From Adenanthera pavonina (lineage: Eukaryota > Streptophyta > Magnoliopsida > Fabales > Fabaceae): a stretch of DNA of 64,000 nucleotides. Below are positions 1 to 12,041 of this stretch, in pieces. Below the pieces are notes generated by a model that did no database searches, was not told where the DNA came from, and saw only the letters and a list, made by a program, of their open reading frames with translations. Every line of letters begins with the position of its first letter. Positions within the stretch are counted from its first letter, which is position 1. The translations under genes were made by a program, and so were the position numbers. The stretch lies in NCBI GenBank assembly GCA_026686845.1, contig JAIVEN010000028.1, forward strand, positions 8,261,001-8,325,000, given 5' to 3'.

Positions 1-816
1 AGCCAAAACCCTCCATCTTTGAGCATATTCTTTGAAGGTCTCCGAGGACTTCTTACTCATGGCTTTTAACTGTTCTCTGGTGGGGGCGATGTCGAGATTG
101 AATTTGTACTATTTCATAAAAGCCTCGGTAAGATCGCTCCATCTCCGGATCCTCGTTCTATCCAACTGCATGTACCATTGTAGCGCGGCGCCTGTTAAAC
201 TCTCCGGGAATATATGGATGTAAAACTTTTCATCCTGAGACCAGACTGACATCTTGATGCAATACAATTTCAAGTGGTATACTGGATTACCACTGCCATC
301 ATATTTATCAAAGTCAGGTACCTTGAACTTCTTGGGTATGACTACCTCAGGGGTTAGGCACAATTCGTTTAATTCCAAGGACCCAAATGTGTTCAACCCC
401 TGCAGAGTCTTTAGCTGCTCTTTCATCTCTCCCAATTCATCCTTCAGTTCTTTATCTCTGTTTGTCAGCGTTGGGATTTGAAAAGTATGCACAGGGTCTT
501 CACCCGGGTATTCTAATTCTCTTGCCGTCCCCTTTCCGGAACCTTGTTTCTCAAAGACCGACATTTGCGGGTTTCTTGTCTGATGGGCATCCGTTGGTTG
601 TTCTTCTTTCTCCACTGCCCTAGGCGAGTCAGAGGCTACCTCGATGTTAGGTGGCGCGGGATTCGAAGCGCTTGGTGTTTCATGGGTATTTTTACCCTTC
701 ATTAACTCAGTCAATAGTTTCAGCGTGGCATTCATCTCGGCAATTTGCGTTTCCATTGTGGTTATTCGATCATTGATCACGGTTGATCCCACTTCAGCTT
801 CCTGATTCCCTTCCAT
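1..816 (-). pseudogene. gag N-terminal part, interrupted by one stop codon
   Basis: Translation starts at 816 with a leader of about 120 residues that is partly coiled coil and rich in Glu, Lys and Pro. A Ty3/gypsy gag core follows, with PKKFKVPDFDKYDGSGNP around residue 160 and GAALQWYMQLD around residue 210. These match the retrotransposon gag family, the structural capsid protein. At 109-111 the frame meets TAG, directly followed in the same frame by typical gag sequence (YKFNLDIAPTREQL, then FKEYAQRWR) up to the window edge. One CAG-to-TAG change explains the break. The C-terminal gag and pol lie outside the window. Confidence 0.85.
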
Positions 817-1233
817 GCTTTCGTTTTCGGATGCCCGGCTACGTGACCGCGTGTTATAGACCCTTGCGGGTGGGATCTGGTCAAAAGATTTTTTCTTTGG
901 GGGCCCAATGTTGTTTTACCTGTTTTAACAGAATAAATTATTAATTTTAACAAGTTCAGTTAGTTGAATTACCTTTTCTTTGTTCTATCCTGTGAAGTAT
1001 CATGCATTGCATTGGCATAAGGGTTTAGACGTGTTAGAGGCCCTTTAATTCCTCCTAAGGATCTATCGTCTCAGGGGAGTTTAAAGTTGACTATTGTATA
1101 AGAAGGATCTTGAATCCCATCTTTACTATAGTCACAGCTGGCAGATCAGGAGATAGTTGCGCGAGCAAAGATCAATAATTGCATTAATTTTGAAAGAGTC
1201 TTATAGACATAACATTCATAGAATATTACATTA
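817..1233 (-). other. Spacer between the extra ORF and gag
   Basis: This is 417 bp of internal retrotransposon sequence with no open frame of note. It probably supplies the gag leader. Confidence 0.5.
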
Positions 1234-3243
1234 TCAGAACTTCGTTAAACGCTGAAGTTCACTAATGATGCGGGTGCATAACGCGAAAAATTCTGTGATC
1301 TCAGGCGGAGCATTCATCGGGTTAACCATGCCTTCAGCGCGCCTAAACTCCCAAGCGAAGCTCGGAATTGCCTCATTGGCGAGTGTGATCATCCTTTTGC
1401 ACCTTTCCATCCATTCTTTGGTCTCTTCAGTTCTGTCAAGGTCTAGAGATCTCCACTTATCGGCATCCTCTGTTTGCTGGTTAAGCTTGTCCACTAAATT
1501 CTGAATTGTTTCCGCGGTACTTCCTCGTACCATGGATAGTTCATCTGTCCGCTTTTGCAGTAGCTTGGAGAGTGATCGGACCTCTTGTTGTAAGTCATCA
1601 ATAAAGCCGTCTTCCACCGCCCGCTTTTCGAGTGCATATTTAGCCTTTGCCAACTTCATCAGTCGGGCCTTGCTGTTTGTTGATTCTGTCTCCTTGTCTC
1701 TCAGACTATTCCTTAACTTCCTATTTTCTTCTTTCAGCCTTTTGACTTCAGCAATTCTTTCGAGATCTCTAGCCCGTTTCTCCCCTGCTAATTCATTCTT
1801 CAAGGCGGTGCATTCTTCTTGGAGGCGGGAGCTTTCTCCTTGCAGTTCCTGTAATTCCCTTTCCCTTACAGCAAGACGCTTCCTTATCTCCCCATTAATT
1901 ATGGATATATTACCCCCACGCAGTGGGTCTTGGGAAGCGTATGTGGGGTTAATTCCAGCTATCTTTTCTTCCAGCCATGCCTCATATTCTGAAGTAGGGT
2001 TGACTTGCCTTTTACCCAGCTCAGCCCTTCCCTTGTAGATTATTTCGTTCCAGGCCTCTTTAGCATTTAAGCATAGCACCTTCATTTCCTCGTCTGTGTG
2101 ATTAATGTATATAGCCCGTACTTCATTGGCTGAAGGAATCGTCTGGAGATATGCAAGTTGTCTCAGTGCGATAGCTGGGTTATAGTTGATGGCGCCTCTA
2201 GGTCCGATCAATGGTACATTTGGGAAGTTACCACAGCAATAAATAATTTCTTCCTCCCACCACCAGTCTACCTTCCATAAAAAAGTATCTCTGTTATCGC
2301 CCTCAATAAATTTCTGTATCCATTCCTTTGGGCTCAAATGATCGAAAGCCCGAGGAGGGGTAAACGCCGTGAGAGGATTGCTGTCTAGATCTTGTTGTTT
2401 TCGAAAGGGGCGCTCCTTCCCACACCAGTGGCTTAGCATCCATATATCCAGGATGGCAAGACAACACCTTATTTTACCTTTCTGCTTTGAGTGGCAGTGG
2501 GTCAATGTCCTATACGTCTCTGCTAAAACTGCGGGAACTGGGTTAACTTGGTGGTCTTCTACCTTCTAAAACATACTGATAGCTTCCATGTCAATTACTC
2601 CGGCTGTGTATGGGAAGATGATGGTCCCATAAATGGCCATTGCAAAGACCCTACAAAAAGTACTTCATTCCTGCTTTTCTGCGAGTCTCTCTAAGTGGTT
2701 TTCGACGTCATGTCTGGAGATAGCCCCGCCTGGGCCTGGATGCACTATTCGTACTGCTTCTGGGGCAACTCCCAATAGCCTCGATATGGTCTTTCGGGCC
2801 GGGAAGCCTTCTAATCCGGTGTATACGGCCGAATTTTCTTTAATTGGCATCCTCAGAATTTTGCCGTACTCCTCCAATGTCGGAGTGATTTGGAAACTTG
2901 GGAACGTGAAGCACCTGAGCAAGGCATCCCAATACTGGCAGAGCTCAATTAACGCTTCTGTGTGCACAGGTATCTTCACAAGATCGAGTATGTTACCGTA
3001 CTTCTTTCTGAATTCCCATTCCACACGCCCTCGGATGTGCTTACTTAATTGGACTAACTTATCTAGCGGTTGTATTTCCAGAGTGAGTTTGATGCCCTTG
3101 TTTCTGTACGCCTTTCCGGTGGGTGCCTGATCTTGACTACCTCTTGACGCCATTACCCTTATGCCAATTGCTAATGCTGGATATATCACCTGCCCATTAT
3201 AAGAAAAAGACAACTCATGAGACCCTTCTTTATTAGGTGTCAA
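1234..3243 (-). pseudogene. Extra ORF upstream of gag: DUF7745-like protein with C-terminal coiled coil, two stop codons
   Basis: One reading frame runs from 3243 to 1234 with in-frame stops only at 2665-2667 (TGA) and 2566-2568 (TAG); both fit TGG-to-stop changes. The likely start is the Met at 3153, because homology-like sequence begins after it. The N-terminal half has the pattern of the plant transposon-associated DUF7745 family: YGNILDLV, then YWDALLRCFTFPSFQITPT, then LEEYGKIL. Between and after the stops follow IYGTIIFPYTAGVIDMEA and LAETYRTL, then KGKIRCCLAILDIWMLSHW. From about position 1950 to 1300 the protein is a charged coiled coil (for example RERELQELQGESSRLQEE). In Ogre-type elements the first ORF lies here and has no established function. 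Confidence 0.75.
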
Positions 3244-4422
3244 TTTTCCTCCATTGACTCGTAGTCTCTGTGGAAATTTAACAAGTATCGGCTTACATAA
3301 AATCCGGAATTCTATGCAACCAGGGCTATGTGCATTGTTTATTTTTATTTATTATTATTATTTTTTATTATTTTTTATTATTATTATTATTATTTTATTT
3401 TTATTTATTTTTAGATTAATTCCTGTGATTAGGCTGTTTATTAATTTATGGCTTAGGGTAAAATTCATGCTATAATGCAACAACGATGCATGGACTCAAT
3501 GCTAAGCTAGGGTCGGAGACTCCGTAGCTTGAAGTTGGATTTTTAATGCAGTCACCTTCATTGCCTCGTATCAGCTCATAATGACATGTGATACTTACTC
3601 CGGTGAGGGTAACAATTTGTCACCGTTCTCAAGATAGGTTATAATGTTGACATGTCATGATGCATGCGAAGAAAGGAATGTGCTCTCATGTGTCTTATTC
3701 AGGGTGAATCCTGGGTCGGGTCTTTTTTACCCTACGTGGTCGGGCAAGAACTAATAGGTTAGCCACTAATTTGCTTACTAGCGTGCATGGTTTCAAGGTG
3801 GTTCTATTGCTCTCAAAAGGTCCCCAAGTTGCCCCCACCATATGGTGAGGATCTTATTCGACAAGTACAATTCTCCAAAGGCTCCAAAGCTCCTTGGGAA
3901 CTGCACGTGTTGCATAAGATACAACCTGAGTGAAGTCTTCATAGCAACCGTCGTGAGTTCAAAAACCCATGAGGAAACCATTACAAACTTCCGCTAGCCT
4001 AGGGTGCTCACAGACCCGGGTATAGGGCCCAAAATGTGTGTGGTGAGAGATGTGTCAGTGTACAGTGTGTGAGGAGAGCATACAAACCTGTACTTATGCA
4101 TTACATGACCCTACCTGTCCAACAAATCACAATCGCAGGCAAGAAACACAGTAGATAAAGTCTTCTATCCTGAGGTTCAATCCGCATGTTATCTACCCTA
4201 AGACATGTTATTCAGACACCCAAATAACTAGAGAGGCATGAAAGAACAATGTAAATCACCTTACCAACCCTATGGCATGTCATTCAAATAACAAACAAAT
4301 AAGTGGCATGTGAAAAAAGATATGTTATCATGCAAGGCAGACAACAATTAAAGGAAAACCAAAATAAATATAAAGCCATATTGTAAACACACTCAACGTA
4401 TATAGGCTTGACTCTCAAATGT
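3244..4422 (-). other. Retrotransposon leader (5' untranslated internal region)
   Basis: About 1.2 kb lies between the primer-binding site and the extra ORF. It has no credible coding frame and contains an ATT-rich microsatellite at 3340-3412. A long leader is normal for this lineage, where packaging signals would be expected; none can be identified by eye. Confidence 0.5.
3340..3412. repeat. (ATT)n/(ATTT)n microsatellite in the leader
   Basis: About 73 bp consist almost only of ATT and ATTT units. Confidence 0.85.
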
Positions 4423-4439
4423 CCCCAGTGGAGTCGCCA
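4423..4439 (-). other. Primer-binding site (PBS) of the retrotransposon
   Basis: The minus strand reads TGGCGACTCCACTGGGG, starting 3 nt after the LTR end. It opens with the TGG needed to pair with a tRNA CCA end. Ogre elements are reported to use tRNA-Arg; this sequence fits that, but the match to a specific tRNA is from memory. Confidence 0.75.
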
Positions 4440-5639
4440 AGCTGTCGCACCCAGAAAAATGCGACGGAAGAAAAAAGGAGAACAAATCTGGTTTTCTGGT
4501 GAAAACCGACTTGTGAGGAGTCGCCACCAAAATTTTGAGGAGAATCTTGGAAAACCGAATTAAAGAGGAAAGGGTGGTCTGCGTAATTAGAGTTGGATTC
4601 GGGAGTTGATTGTGTGTGGGGAAGGTGTTAGGCACCCCACAACACCCGTTCTTAAGAACGGTTACCTTACATTGATTGTGTAAATTAATATGGCTTAAAA
4701 ATATATTTTGGTTTTCCTTTTATAAATCACATGCGAGAAAATGGATGGAGAAAAAGAAAATTAAGAAAATTTGGACAACAAAACAAAGAATATAAATTAA
4801 ACTAAGATTTAGGATATTCAAGCAAAGTGAGAAAAAGAGTTTGAGAAAATAAATTAGGAAATATTTATTAAATTAAGAGAAAAACACCAAATAAATAAGA
4901 AAATATTTATTTTTTACAAAGGCGAACTTGACCCAGGATCAGAGCCTGGGGCCTACGTACCCTGCGATAGGGATCAAAGTCCACGTAGTTCGGGGCTAGA
5001 AATGCATGTCTGTGGGTTTATATTTTTTTAATTTTTATAATAAGAGAAAATTAATTGAAAATAATTCACCTTTTTGCAATCAAAACGATTTTCTGAAATT
5101 GAGTTGGTGTGTTTTAATTTGCAAAAGATAATTTAATTCCGCTTACTTACTCTTATTTTATTTTGTCTTGAAAACCATATTTATTTATTTATTATTTTCT
5201 TTGAAGGTGCTTTGATTTTTCTTTTTCTTGATTTTTGACAAATGATTTTCATTCTTTTTCCGGGATACAAGGATCTTGAGTGATCATAAAATATAAAGGT
5301 TTGAAAACCTTAAAAATTCGTTTTTTTTTTTCAACGAGCATGGAAGATTTTATAAATCAGGAGTTAGTTATTTCAACAACAGGTTAAACCTTTATCTACG
5401 TGGACTCGCAGTCGCGCGCGATAACTTGGCTAATTATAATGCTTGCAGGAGTTCAGAAAACTCATGTGGCATAGTTATCAAACGCTTTTATGAAAATATT
5501 ATCATTCCCGCTATGATTGTCTTTCGGCCACGTATGTTTTATTTAATAAGATAACGACAATAATTATGATAATAGTCTCGGGTGCTCGAGTATATTGCAC
5601 GATTTTAACACCAGAAAGCGAATCAGTGGGTGAAAGAAA

Positions 5640-6040
5640 GAAAAACAAAACTCAGGCCCTAACAAAGAATCCGTAGGCCCATACAAGCAAAAACCTCAGG
5701 CCCTAAAAACATAAGACTTATATGCCCAAACAAGCAAAACGTAGGCCCTAAAACTCATAAAACTTATAAGCCCAAACAAGCAAAAACCGTAGGCCCTAAA
5801 ACTCATAAAACTTATAAGCCCAAACAAGTAAAAACCGTAGGCCCTAAAAAATCAAACTCATAGGACCAGAAAAGCAAAAACCGTAGGAAACTAAAAAGAA
5901 TAAGACTCGTAGGCCCAAAAACTCATAAAACTTATAAGCCCAAACAAGCAAAACCGTAGGCCCTAAAAACAAACTCATAGGACCAAAAAAAAACAAAAAT
6001 CGTAGGCCCTAAGAAGCATAAGACTCATAGGCCCGAAACT
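5640..6040. repeat. Degenerate minisatellite inside the LTR
   Basis: Imperfect units of roughly 44-48 bp repeat GTAGGCCCTAAAACTCATAA, followed by AACTTATAAGCCCAAACAAG. About eight copies can be followed before they merge into unique sequence. Confidence 0.7.
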
Positions 6041-7337
6041 ATATCCCTGTTTGCCCAAATTCACGGCCCCAACTATCTCTAAAGACCCTGCCCCAAAATT
6101 CATACGCCCAACTCATAAAAACCGTAAATCCGTAATAACCACATGGCCCAGATTAAAGTTCACGCGACTAAATAGAAGACAGAACCAGAAAAGCAAACGC
6201 AGTCTTCAGAATCAGAAAAGGAAACGGATCCTTCACAGCATAACTTTTCAACTTATACTAAATTCTAATAGTTAATAGTATAATGAGCCACTTCACATTC
6301 TAACAGCAATACTCAATTTAGCCACAATTCGTTCAAATCAACACGATTTTGACAGCACAGTAGCAAGCCAAGCATTCATATTAGAAACACCAATCACTGT
6401 CATGACCTACATTGACCCGTAAAATTTCACGACAGCATACCAAGATCTCTAAACAAACTACCACTTAGCATGCATTAAAATTTTTTAAAATCAATCAACA
6501 AAAGACCACATCAAAGAATCCAGGCGTAAACTACAAACTCCTTTGTGAAATCCATACCGAAAATGAGAAAAGAAAAAAAACAGTTGTAATCAGCAGAATG
6601 AACTGACCCAGGTGACAATTATTCTTCACCTATGCTTCGGATCCCTTGCTCCTCTTCCAATTCCTGAATTCCAGTTCCCTCGGCCTCTGGAACTTCAACC
6701 TCTAGTGATTTTAGTCCCCAAATCTCCTCAGCTTTCTCAATGGCTCTCGGTGTCTTCCGTGGTTGCAGGCTTCCGGCTACTTGGCTTTGGGTTCACGGTT
6801 ACGGGTTCTCGGTTTCGGGTTCGGGAGCACGGTTACGAACTCTCGGTTTCGGGTTTGGGTGCACGGTTGTGGGTTTCCGGACTCGGGTTCCCGGTTGTCC
6901 CCTCTCGGCCTCTCTCGGTTGTTCCCTCTCTTGCTCAGCCTTCACCGTGGCTCTGAAACCCCTTCCTCGCTCTCTCTCAATCCAACCCCCCTGCTCTTTC
7001 TGGTTTTCGCTTCCTCTCTGTGCACTTTCTCCGGCACAGACCACGCTCAAGCCCCCCCTTGATTCTTCGGTTCCTTCTCTTTTATAGGGCTCTCGAGCGT
7101 GGTCCCCCCCTGCAGCTTTTCCTTCGGCGGCCATGCCTCCTGCAGCTTTTCCTTCGATGCGTGTTCCTTCTGTGGTTTCAATCGTGCACGTTTCCCTCTC
7201 AGATCTGCTTTTCGGCTTACCCGCGGCTCCCCCCATTCCTTGCTCAGACCGCGGATGGCTCCCTCGGTCAACCTCTGTCCTCTGCTCTTCTCTGGCTGCG
7301 TCTTCAGCTTTTCTTACTCGCGGCCATCCCCTCTGCT

Positions 7338-7553
7338 TCCTTTCTTTTTTCTTTTCAGTCTGCGGCCTCCATTCTTTCTTTTCCCTCAGTCTCTCTCTCT
7401 GCTAGGGCTTCTTTCTACTCCCTTTCTTTTTCTTTTCGGTCTGCGGCCTCCATTCTTTCTTTTCCCTCAGTCTCTCTCTCTGCTAGGGCTTCTCTCTACT
7501 CCCTTTCTTTTTCTTTTCGGTCTGCGGCCTCCCTTCTTTCTTTTCCCTCAGCT
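7338..7553. repeat. 81-bp pyrimidine-rich tandem repeat, about 2.6 copies, inside the LTR
   Basis: The anchor TGCGGCCTCC recurs at 7361, 7442 and 7523, a period of exactly 81 bp, followed each time by CTTTCTTTTCCCTCAG with few differences. Because 81 is a multiple of three, the repeat keeps a frame open on the plus strand, but that frame looks non-coding. Confidence 0.85.
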
Positions 7554-7968
7554 CTCTGCACTCTCCCTGCCGCGGTTCCCCCCTTGAGCCCTAAAGGGCT
7601 CCCCGGTTTTGAGTCCACGAGCCCAATTGAGGGCTCGTGACACATTGGGCTGAAGTGGTTTCAGCCCAATGTGGTTTCCCTCTTATATTTTTTTTTTTTT
7701 TTACTTTTACTTTCTTTTTTTTGTTGCATTTTGGGCCGAGCTTGGCCCAAAACCCTATGCCATTTTTTTTTATCATTATTATTAAATCTTTTTTTTTGTG
7801 CCTCGGTTTAGAGAAAGGGTTTTATTATTATATTTATATATTTTTTGTTTATATTTTTTTTTTTTTCATTCAGATATTATTATTTATTATTAACCTTATT
7901 TTACTTTATTATTTTATTATTTTTTGTTGTTCTTGTTTGAGATACCCGGACAAAATGGGGTGTTCACA

Positions 7969-9907
7969 AATGTAGCTATCTAACACCTGATAATTATTAA
8001 ATTAAATTTGAGCATTGTACAATCTAAATAGTAAGTGGTTTTCCCCCATGATTTTTTTCTTTCATTCACTTTATTTAAGCCAACAAATTCCCACCAGCCT
8101 TAATATTTTACTATTTCATTATCTTGCATCAGCTTTGATTTGAGAAAGATATTAATAATTTTTCTAGGAAAAATCGTACATAGATGTTAGTTATAAAAAA
8201 AATAAGTAAATCAAACCAATGAAAAGAAATATATAAATACACTTTTTGATAAGATCTATCTAACATATTCAGCAATTTCAGATTGTTACATATTTTTTTA
8301 ATATAGTAATCATGAACAAATTTGAATTGTTCCACAACAAATTTGAATTGTTCGTGGAACAGTAAAATAAATATATTACCATACCAATTTAGACAAAGTT
8401 TATAGATCTGATTCCAAATTAATAAGTTAATCAGCAAAACAATAACATGGCAGTCACCTCAATGGTTTTGAAAGGTAATTATGAAAGCCCCTTATATTAT
8501 ATTATACTATTTATAAAAAATAAAATTAGCAATTTTTACCTAATTATTATAATTACTACATATGATATGACTCGTTGACTTTTAACCACAGAAGGAGAAA
8601 TTGCTAACGTTATGCTCCGAAATATGTAAAATAAAAGGACCAATCATTGCTACAAGTTGAATGTCGTTATAACAAACGAGAAAATGAGCTTTTCTTAAGT
8701 TTCCCTACTTGTTATTATAATTGGCTAATAAAATCCAGCTGACCATAACCTGCACTGGAAGAGAATTGTGATAAAATTATATAGCATGATTTACTAATTT
8801 TAAAGTTAAAAAGATTAAAACTTTATACCATAAAACAACATAACACATTACCTGAGATAAGTCAAATATCTCAAATCATAAGACCATTCATGAACCAAAT
8901 ACATCAAGTTAAATCAACTTTCTACGTAATTCATAGATTATATTAGATAATAATATGATAGTAATGACTTAATATTTTATAAAGTGAGAAAAGATCTAGA
9001 GGCTAGGCCTAAATTTTCTCTCAAAGAATTAAAAAAGGTGACATATGATGAAGCAACACGCACACATACAGTACAGAAGCAGTAGTATCTCAAACTTTTC
9101 TGATATAATTAATTATTAGTATCATTACTTTCAATCCTCTCAAGGGGCAATCACATGACCACGTTCCAGCACATCCCCTAGTAACACAATAAACAGCCAC
9201 GTACATCTACTTTTCAAATGGGAACTTCTCTAGTAATATTGCAATAATGTTAAAAGAGAAAGAATAACATAAAGAACCGACTATTTTCAAATGGCGTTGA
9301 ATGAACACTATGTTTCTTCTGGTCTTTTCAAGTTAATTTGGAGTTTAAGAGCAGCAGTTGAGTACGTTTGAGTTAGGTAAAAATATTTAAAAAAGAAAAA
9401 AGAAAAATACTTCTTGCACTAATAAGCAACTTATGTATTGTCAATGCCATTGCTAGCTGTACATCAGTATGCCACATTATCAAAATTCACTCTGTCTACT
9501 GACATGGCATCAATAGGGATCCAATTAAAAATTTTTGGAAACTTAAGGGATTAATGTCTTAACAGTTGAATAGTTTAAAGAGTCAATTACAAACAAAGGG
9601 ACTGATAAAAATTGAGACAAACTATAAGGATAAAAGATTAATTTTCCCTAATCAAAATAAAAATGAAATCAATTGTGAACTGTCAACAATGGAGGCGCTA
9701 ATGTTTCTGTCAGAACAAACTTGGAGTGGAGCTATTTTGAGTGTCTCTTTCTTAAAATAGGGAACTAAACAATGTTAATAGAATTGTGTTAGTTTATTTT
9801 AGTGGGTTGCAATTCACATATTGCGTGTTTATGGAAGATGTGACAGTTGATTCCATGAGAGTACTTACGTCTTATCTTAAAGGGCTTTCAATAGACCAAT
9901 AAGATCA
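7969..9907. other. Intergenic, AT-rich, no gene seen
   Basis: No open frame resembles a protein family. Around 9530-9680 the wording (repeated AGGGATTAA, AGGGACTGAT) resembles the edge of old dispersed repeats, but no boundary can be drawn. Confidence 0.4.
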
Positions 9908-10162
9908 TTGAAAATCCAAAGTCCCTCAACCCATACACCACCAACAAACACAAGAACTTGTTTTCTTTTCTCAGTATGTGCACGTGAAACCCCAATAATT
10001 CCTCATGCACTAGTGGGGTCTCCAAGGCAGCCCTTCCTCTTTTGTTCTCATGCCAAAATCCATCCCTCAGAATCTCCCCCATTACCTCTCTCTCTCTCTC
10101 TTAATGTTTCTTCTTCCTTACCTTCCTTAATATCTTCAACCATTCCTTATCAGTCTCCAACA

Positions 10163-10512
10163 ATGGCAAGAGCAATGGCTATGTCACCATTTTTACTTTT
10201 CCTTCTTTCTCTTTGCCTCATCATTGCAAATAGGGTCCACTCTTTTGGAGAAAAGAAGACTCCCCAAGTGCAAAAGTTGCAGGGGAAACAGCAACTTGGT
10301 CCCCTGGGATGTCTCCTCCCAAAATCAAGTAAGTTAAATATCAGAAAGTGGGAAGCTCAAAGATGTTGTGTTTGTTTTACTCTGGGATCTCCTGTTATTT
10401 TATCAAAGCTATTTTGCTCTTTATTTTTAGGATCTGTCACTGTATTTTGCTTAAAGAAAAACACTCTTCATTGTTCCCTCTCTGTGATTGTACAGGCTTT
10501 GTTAAAGAATGA
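10163..10512 (+). CDS. Candidate small secreted peptide, two exons, family not recognised
   Basis: The ATG at 10163 opens a frame whose first 27 or so residues look like a signal peptide: a basic MARAMAMS start, the hydrophobic core PFLLFLLSLCLIIAN, and a likely cleavage after VHS. The mature part is short and basic (GEKKTPQVQKLQGKQQLGPLG) with one Cys. The frame runs into a strong donor (TCAA|GTAAGT at 10328/10329). A pyrimidine-rich acceptor (TTGTACAG) ends at 10495; joining there adds five residues and a TGA at 10510-10512, for 60 residues in total. The leader before 10163 is CT-rich (TCTCTCTCTC at 10088), as in many plant 5' UTRs. I chose 10163 over the in-frame ATG at 9908 because the signal peptide starts there. 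The second exon is a guess; a more distant exon is possible. Secretion is inferred only from the N-terminus. Confidence 0.4.
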
Positions 10513-12041
10513 ATTGGTTTGTATTAGTGATTGCATTGTTTTATCTCTTGATTGCATTGTTTTGTATTAGTGATTTGATTCCTTTGATTTAAAGCCTATA
10601 TCTATGTTCTTTGTGAGTTCTGAAGTAAACTGCACATGAGATCCCCTGACCCCAAAATCTACAATTTAGAGCAGAGCATATTAAGCATTAACAAGACACA
10701 CAACAACCACAACTACAAATGAGGCCATATTTGAGATAGAAGGCACAGTGAAGATGTGGCCAAGAGGTGGAATGGGATGAGCCATTAAGTGCTGCAGTTA
10801 TCACCTCAGGCTACCTTCCTTAAAAGGGTTCTGCAGCATATCTTATCACTCAAAAGAAGAATTTTCTAGAAATAATAAAATACAAAAACTGGAGAGGTAA
10901 TTGTGCAGTGTAACTTTTTTCAGCCCAAACAAAATAAGCATATAATGACCCCATCACAAAACTGAACATTTATATCAGTATGGAATCATAACAAAAGAAT
11001 TTGACCTTGTGTTATAATATAAGACTTCTAAGAATCGTACAGAATATTCCTCTATTTAGAATCTGAAAATTTCAGAATTTAACAGAAAAAACTAGGAATG
11101 AAAACATTCAGAAGTTATTTTGCCTTGTTACAATTTAGGTTGCGTAGATGAAAAATCTGCATACCACTTTATCAAATGTGCCTAAATTATTGAACAAACT
11201 ACAAATATGACAGTAGAAAGTATTCTTCAAGTTTTACAAATCAACTCAGATGTCATGTCCCTTTCAATTAGGCCTACGAAGATATAATCAGCAATGCAAT
11301 GAATAAAACACATTATAGTTCCATCCACTGTAATCATATATTCATTGCATCTCATTGAACACACTTAGATTTCCAGGTTCTTGTTCCATAATAAATCCAA
11401 CATTCACAGTAGCGATAGTCATTAGTGAACAAAATACATAAAACAAACTATGGGGGGCCTTTTTCATTTTCTTAGATAAAAATTTGAGGTCTTTTTAGTA
11501 GAGTATGAAATTAGCAAATCGTCTAGCAAAATCAAAGATGCTTAGCTGAAATCAACATACCTAGATGAGTCTAGGATGAAGAAGGCTTGCTCTGTCTACA
11601 GAAGTCAGTGTACTACAGAGCAAGAATGGAAATTGACAACTCGAGGGATTGCTTAGTTTTTGCTAACAGAGAGCTCGCTCAGCAAAAATCAACACACCAC
11701 CAGTATTCGACAAGGAGATTAACACGGCAAGAAATTCTAGCACCGAACTTCTTACACCCACGCAACAACAAACAAATGTGTCGATTAGGGCTTGCTTACT
11801 CAAATACAGGACTAATGGTGTAGGTTAGGGCATGCTCAGATGACGCAGATCAGGTCGAAGAGGCATAGATGAATAGAAAGACTGGAGAGGAATGTCCAAA
11901 TGGTGAGCTCAAAAGTGAATGGAAGAACGAAGGGTTTAGACGCGTGAGAGACAAGCTGAGAAAATTTGGGATTGATATTTTTGGCTAATGAGCGCCTCTG
12001 TCTTCAAATTTTAATCTTGCCCAATATTCTCTTCAGTTTCT
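10513..12041. other. No clear gene; may be interior of the CACTA-like element ending at 12294
   Basis: The stretch 11580-11990 is less AT-rich than its surroundings and reads on the minus strand like an untranslated leader next to a transposon end, but it has no open frame with recognisable protein content. No second CACTA terminus was found to the left, so the extent of that element is unknown. Confidence 0.3.

Larger units (their letters stand above)
1..7968 (-). mobile_element. Tat/Ogre-like Ty3/gypsy LTR retrotransposon, 5' portion, cut by the window edge
   Basis: Read on the minus strand the order is LTR (7968 to 4443), primer-binding site (4439 to 4423), a leader of about 1.2 kb, an extra ORF with a DUF7745-like and coiled-coil protein (3243 to 1234), and then gag (from 816, continuing off the left edge). 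An extra ORF upstream of gag, a very long LTR and this primer site are known hallmarks of the Tat/Ogre lineage. Protease, RT, RNase H, integrase and the 3' LTR would lie to the left of the window. Both visible ORFs carry premature stops, so this copy is not autonomous as it stands. LTR-LTR dating is not possible because only one LTR is present. Confidence 0.85.
4443..7968 (-). repeat. 5' LTR of the Tat/Ogre-like element
   Basis: The LTR is 3526 bp long. On the plus strand it begins TGTCGCACCC and ends GGTGTTCACA, giving TG...CA ends in either orientation. It abuts the primer-binding site after a 3-nt spacer. It contains the block GAAGGTGTTAGGCACCCC near 4620-4637 and the block CTACGTACCCT...CCACGTAG at about 4952-4988; both resemble blocks that recur in Tat-type LTRs. 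It also holds a degenerate minisatellite (about 5640-6040) and a pyrimidine-rich 81-bp tandem repeat (7338-7553). Open frames at 6612-7640 arise from this low-complexity sequence and look non-coding. The right end is set by the CA at 7967-7968; a 2-bp ambiguity remains, and the second target-site copy is outside the window. Confidence 0.8.

Noticed and set aside
6612..7640. Several overlapping open frames of 90-206 codons on the plus strand
   Set aside because: They lie in the pyrimidine-rich LTR and contain the 81-bp tandem repeat. Composition is Ser/Leu/Phe-rich in all frames and they run opposite to the element's coding strand.
10009..10019. CACTAGTGGGG as the missing left end of the CACTA element
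   Set aside because: Only nine bases match the right terminus. There are no subterminal repeats beside it, the flanking triplet differs, and no LINE continuation lies to its left.
9908..10162. N-terminal extension of the small peptide from the ATG at 9908
   Set aside because: The residues are low complexity and the signal peptide starts at 10163; the upstream part reads as a CT-rich leader.
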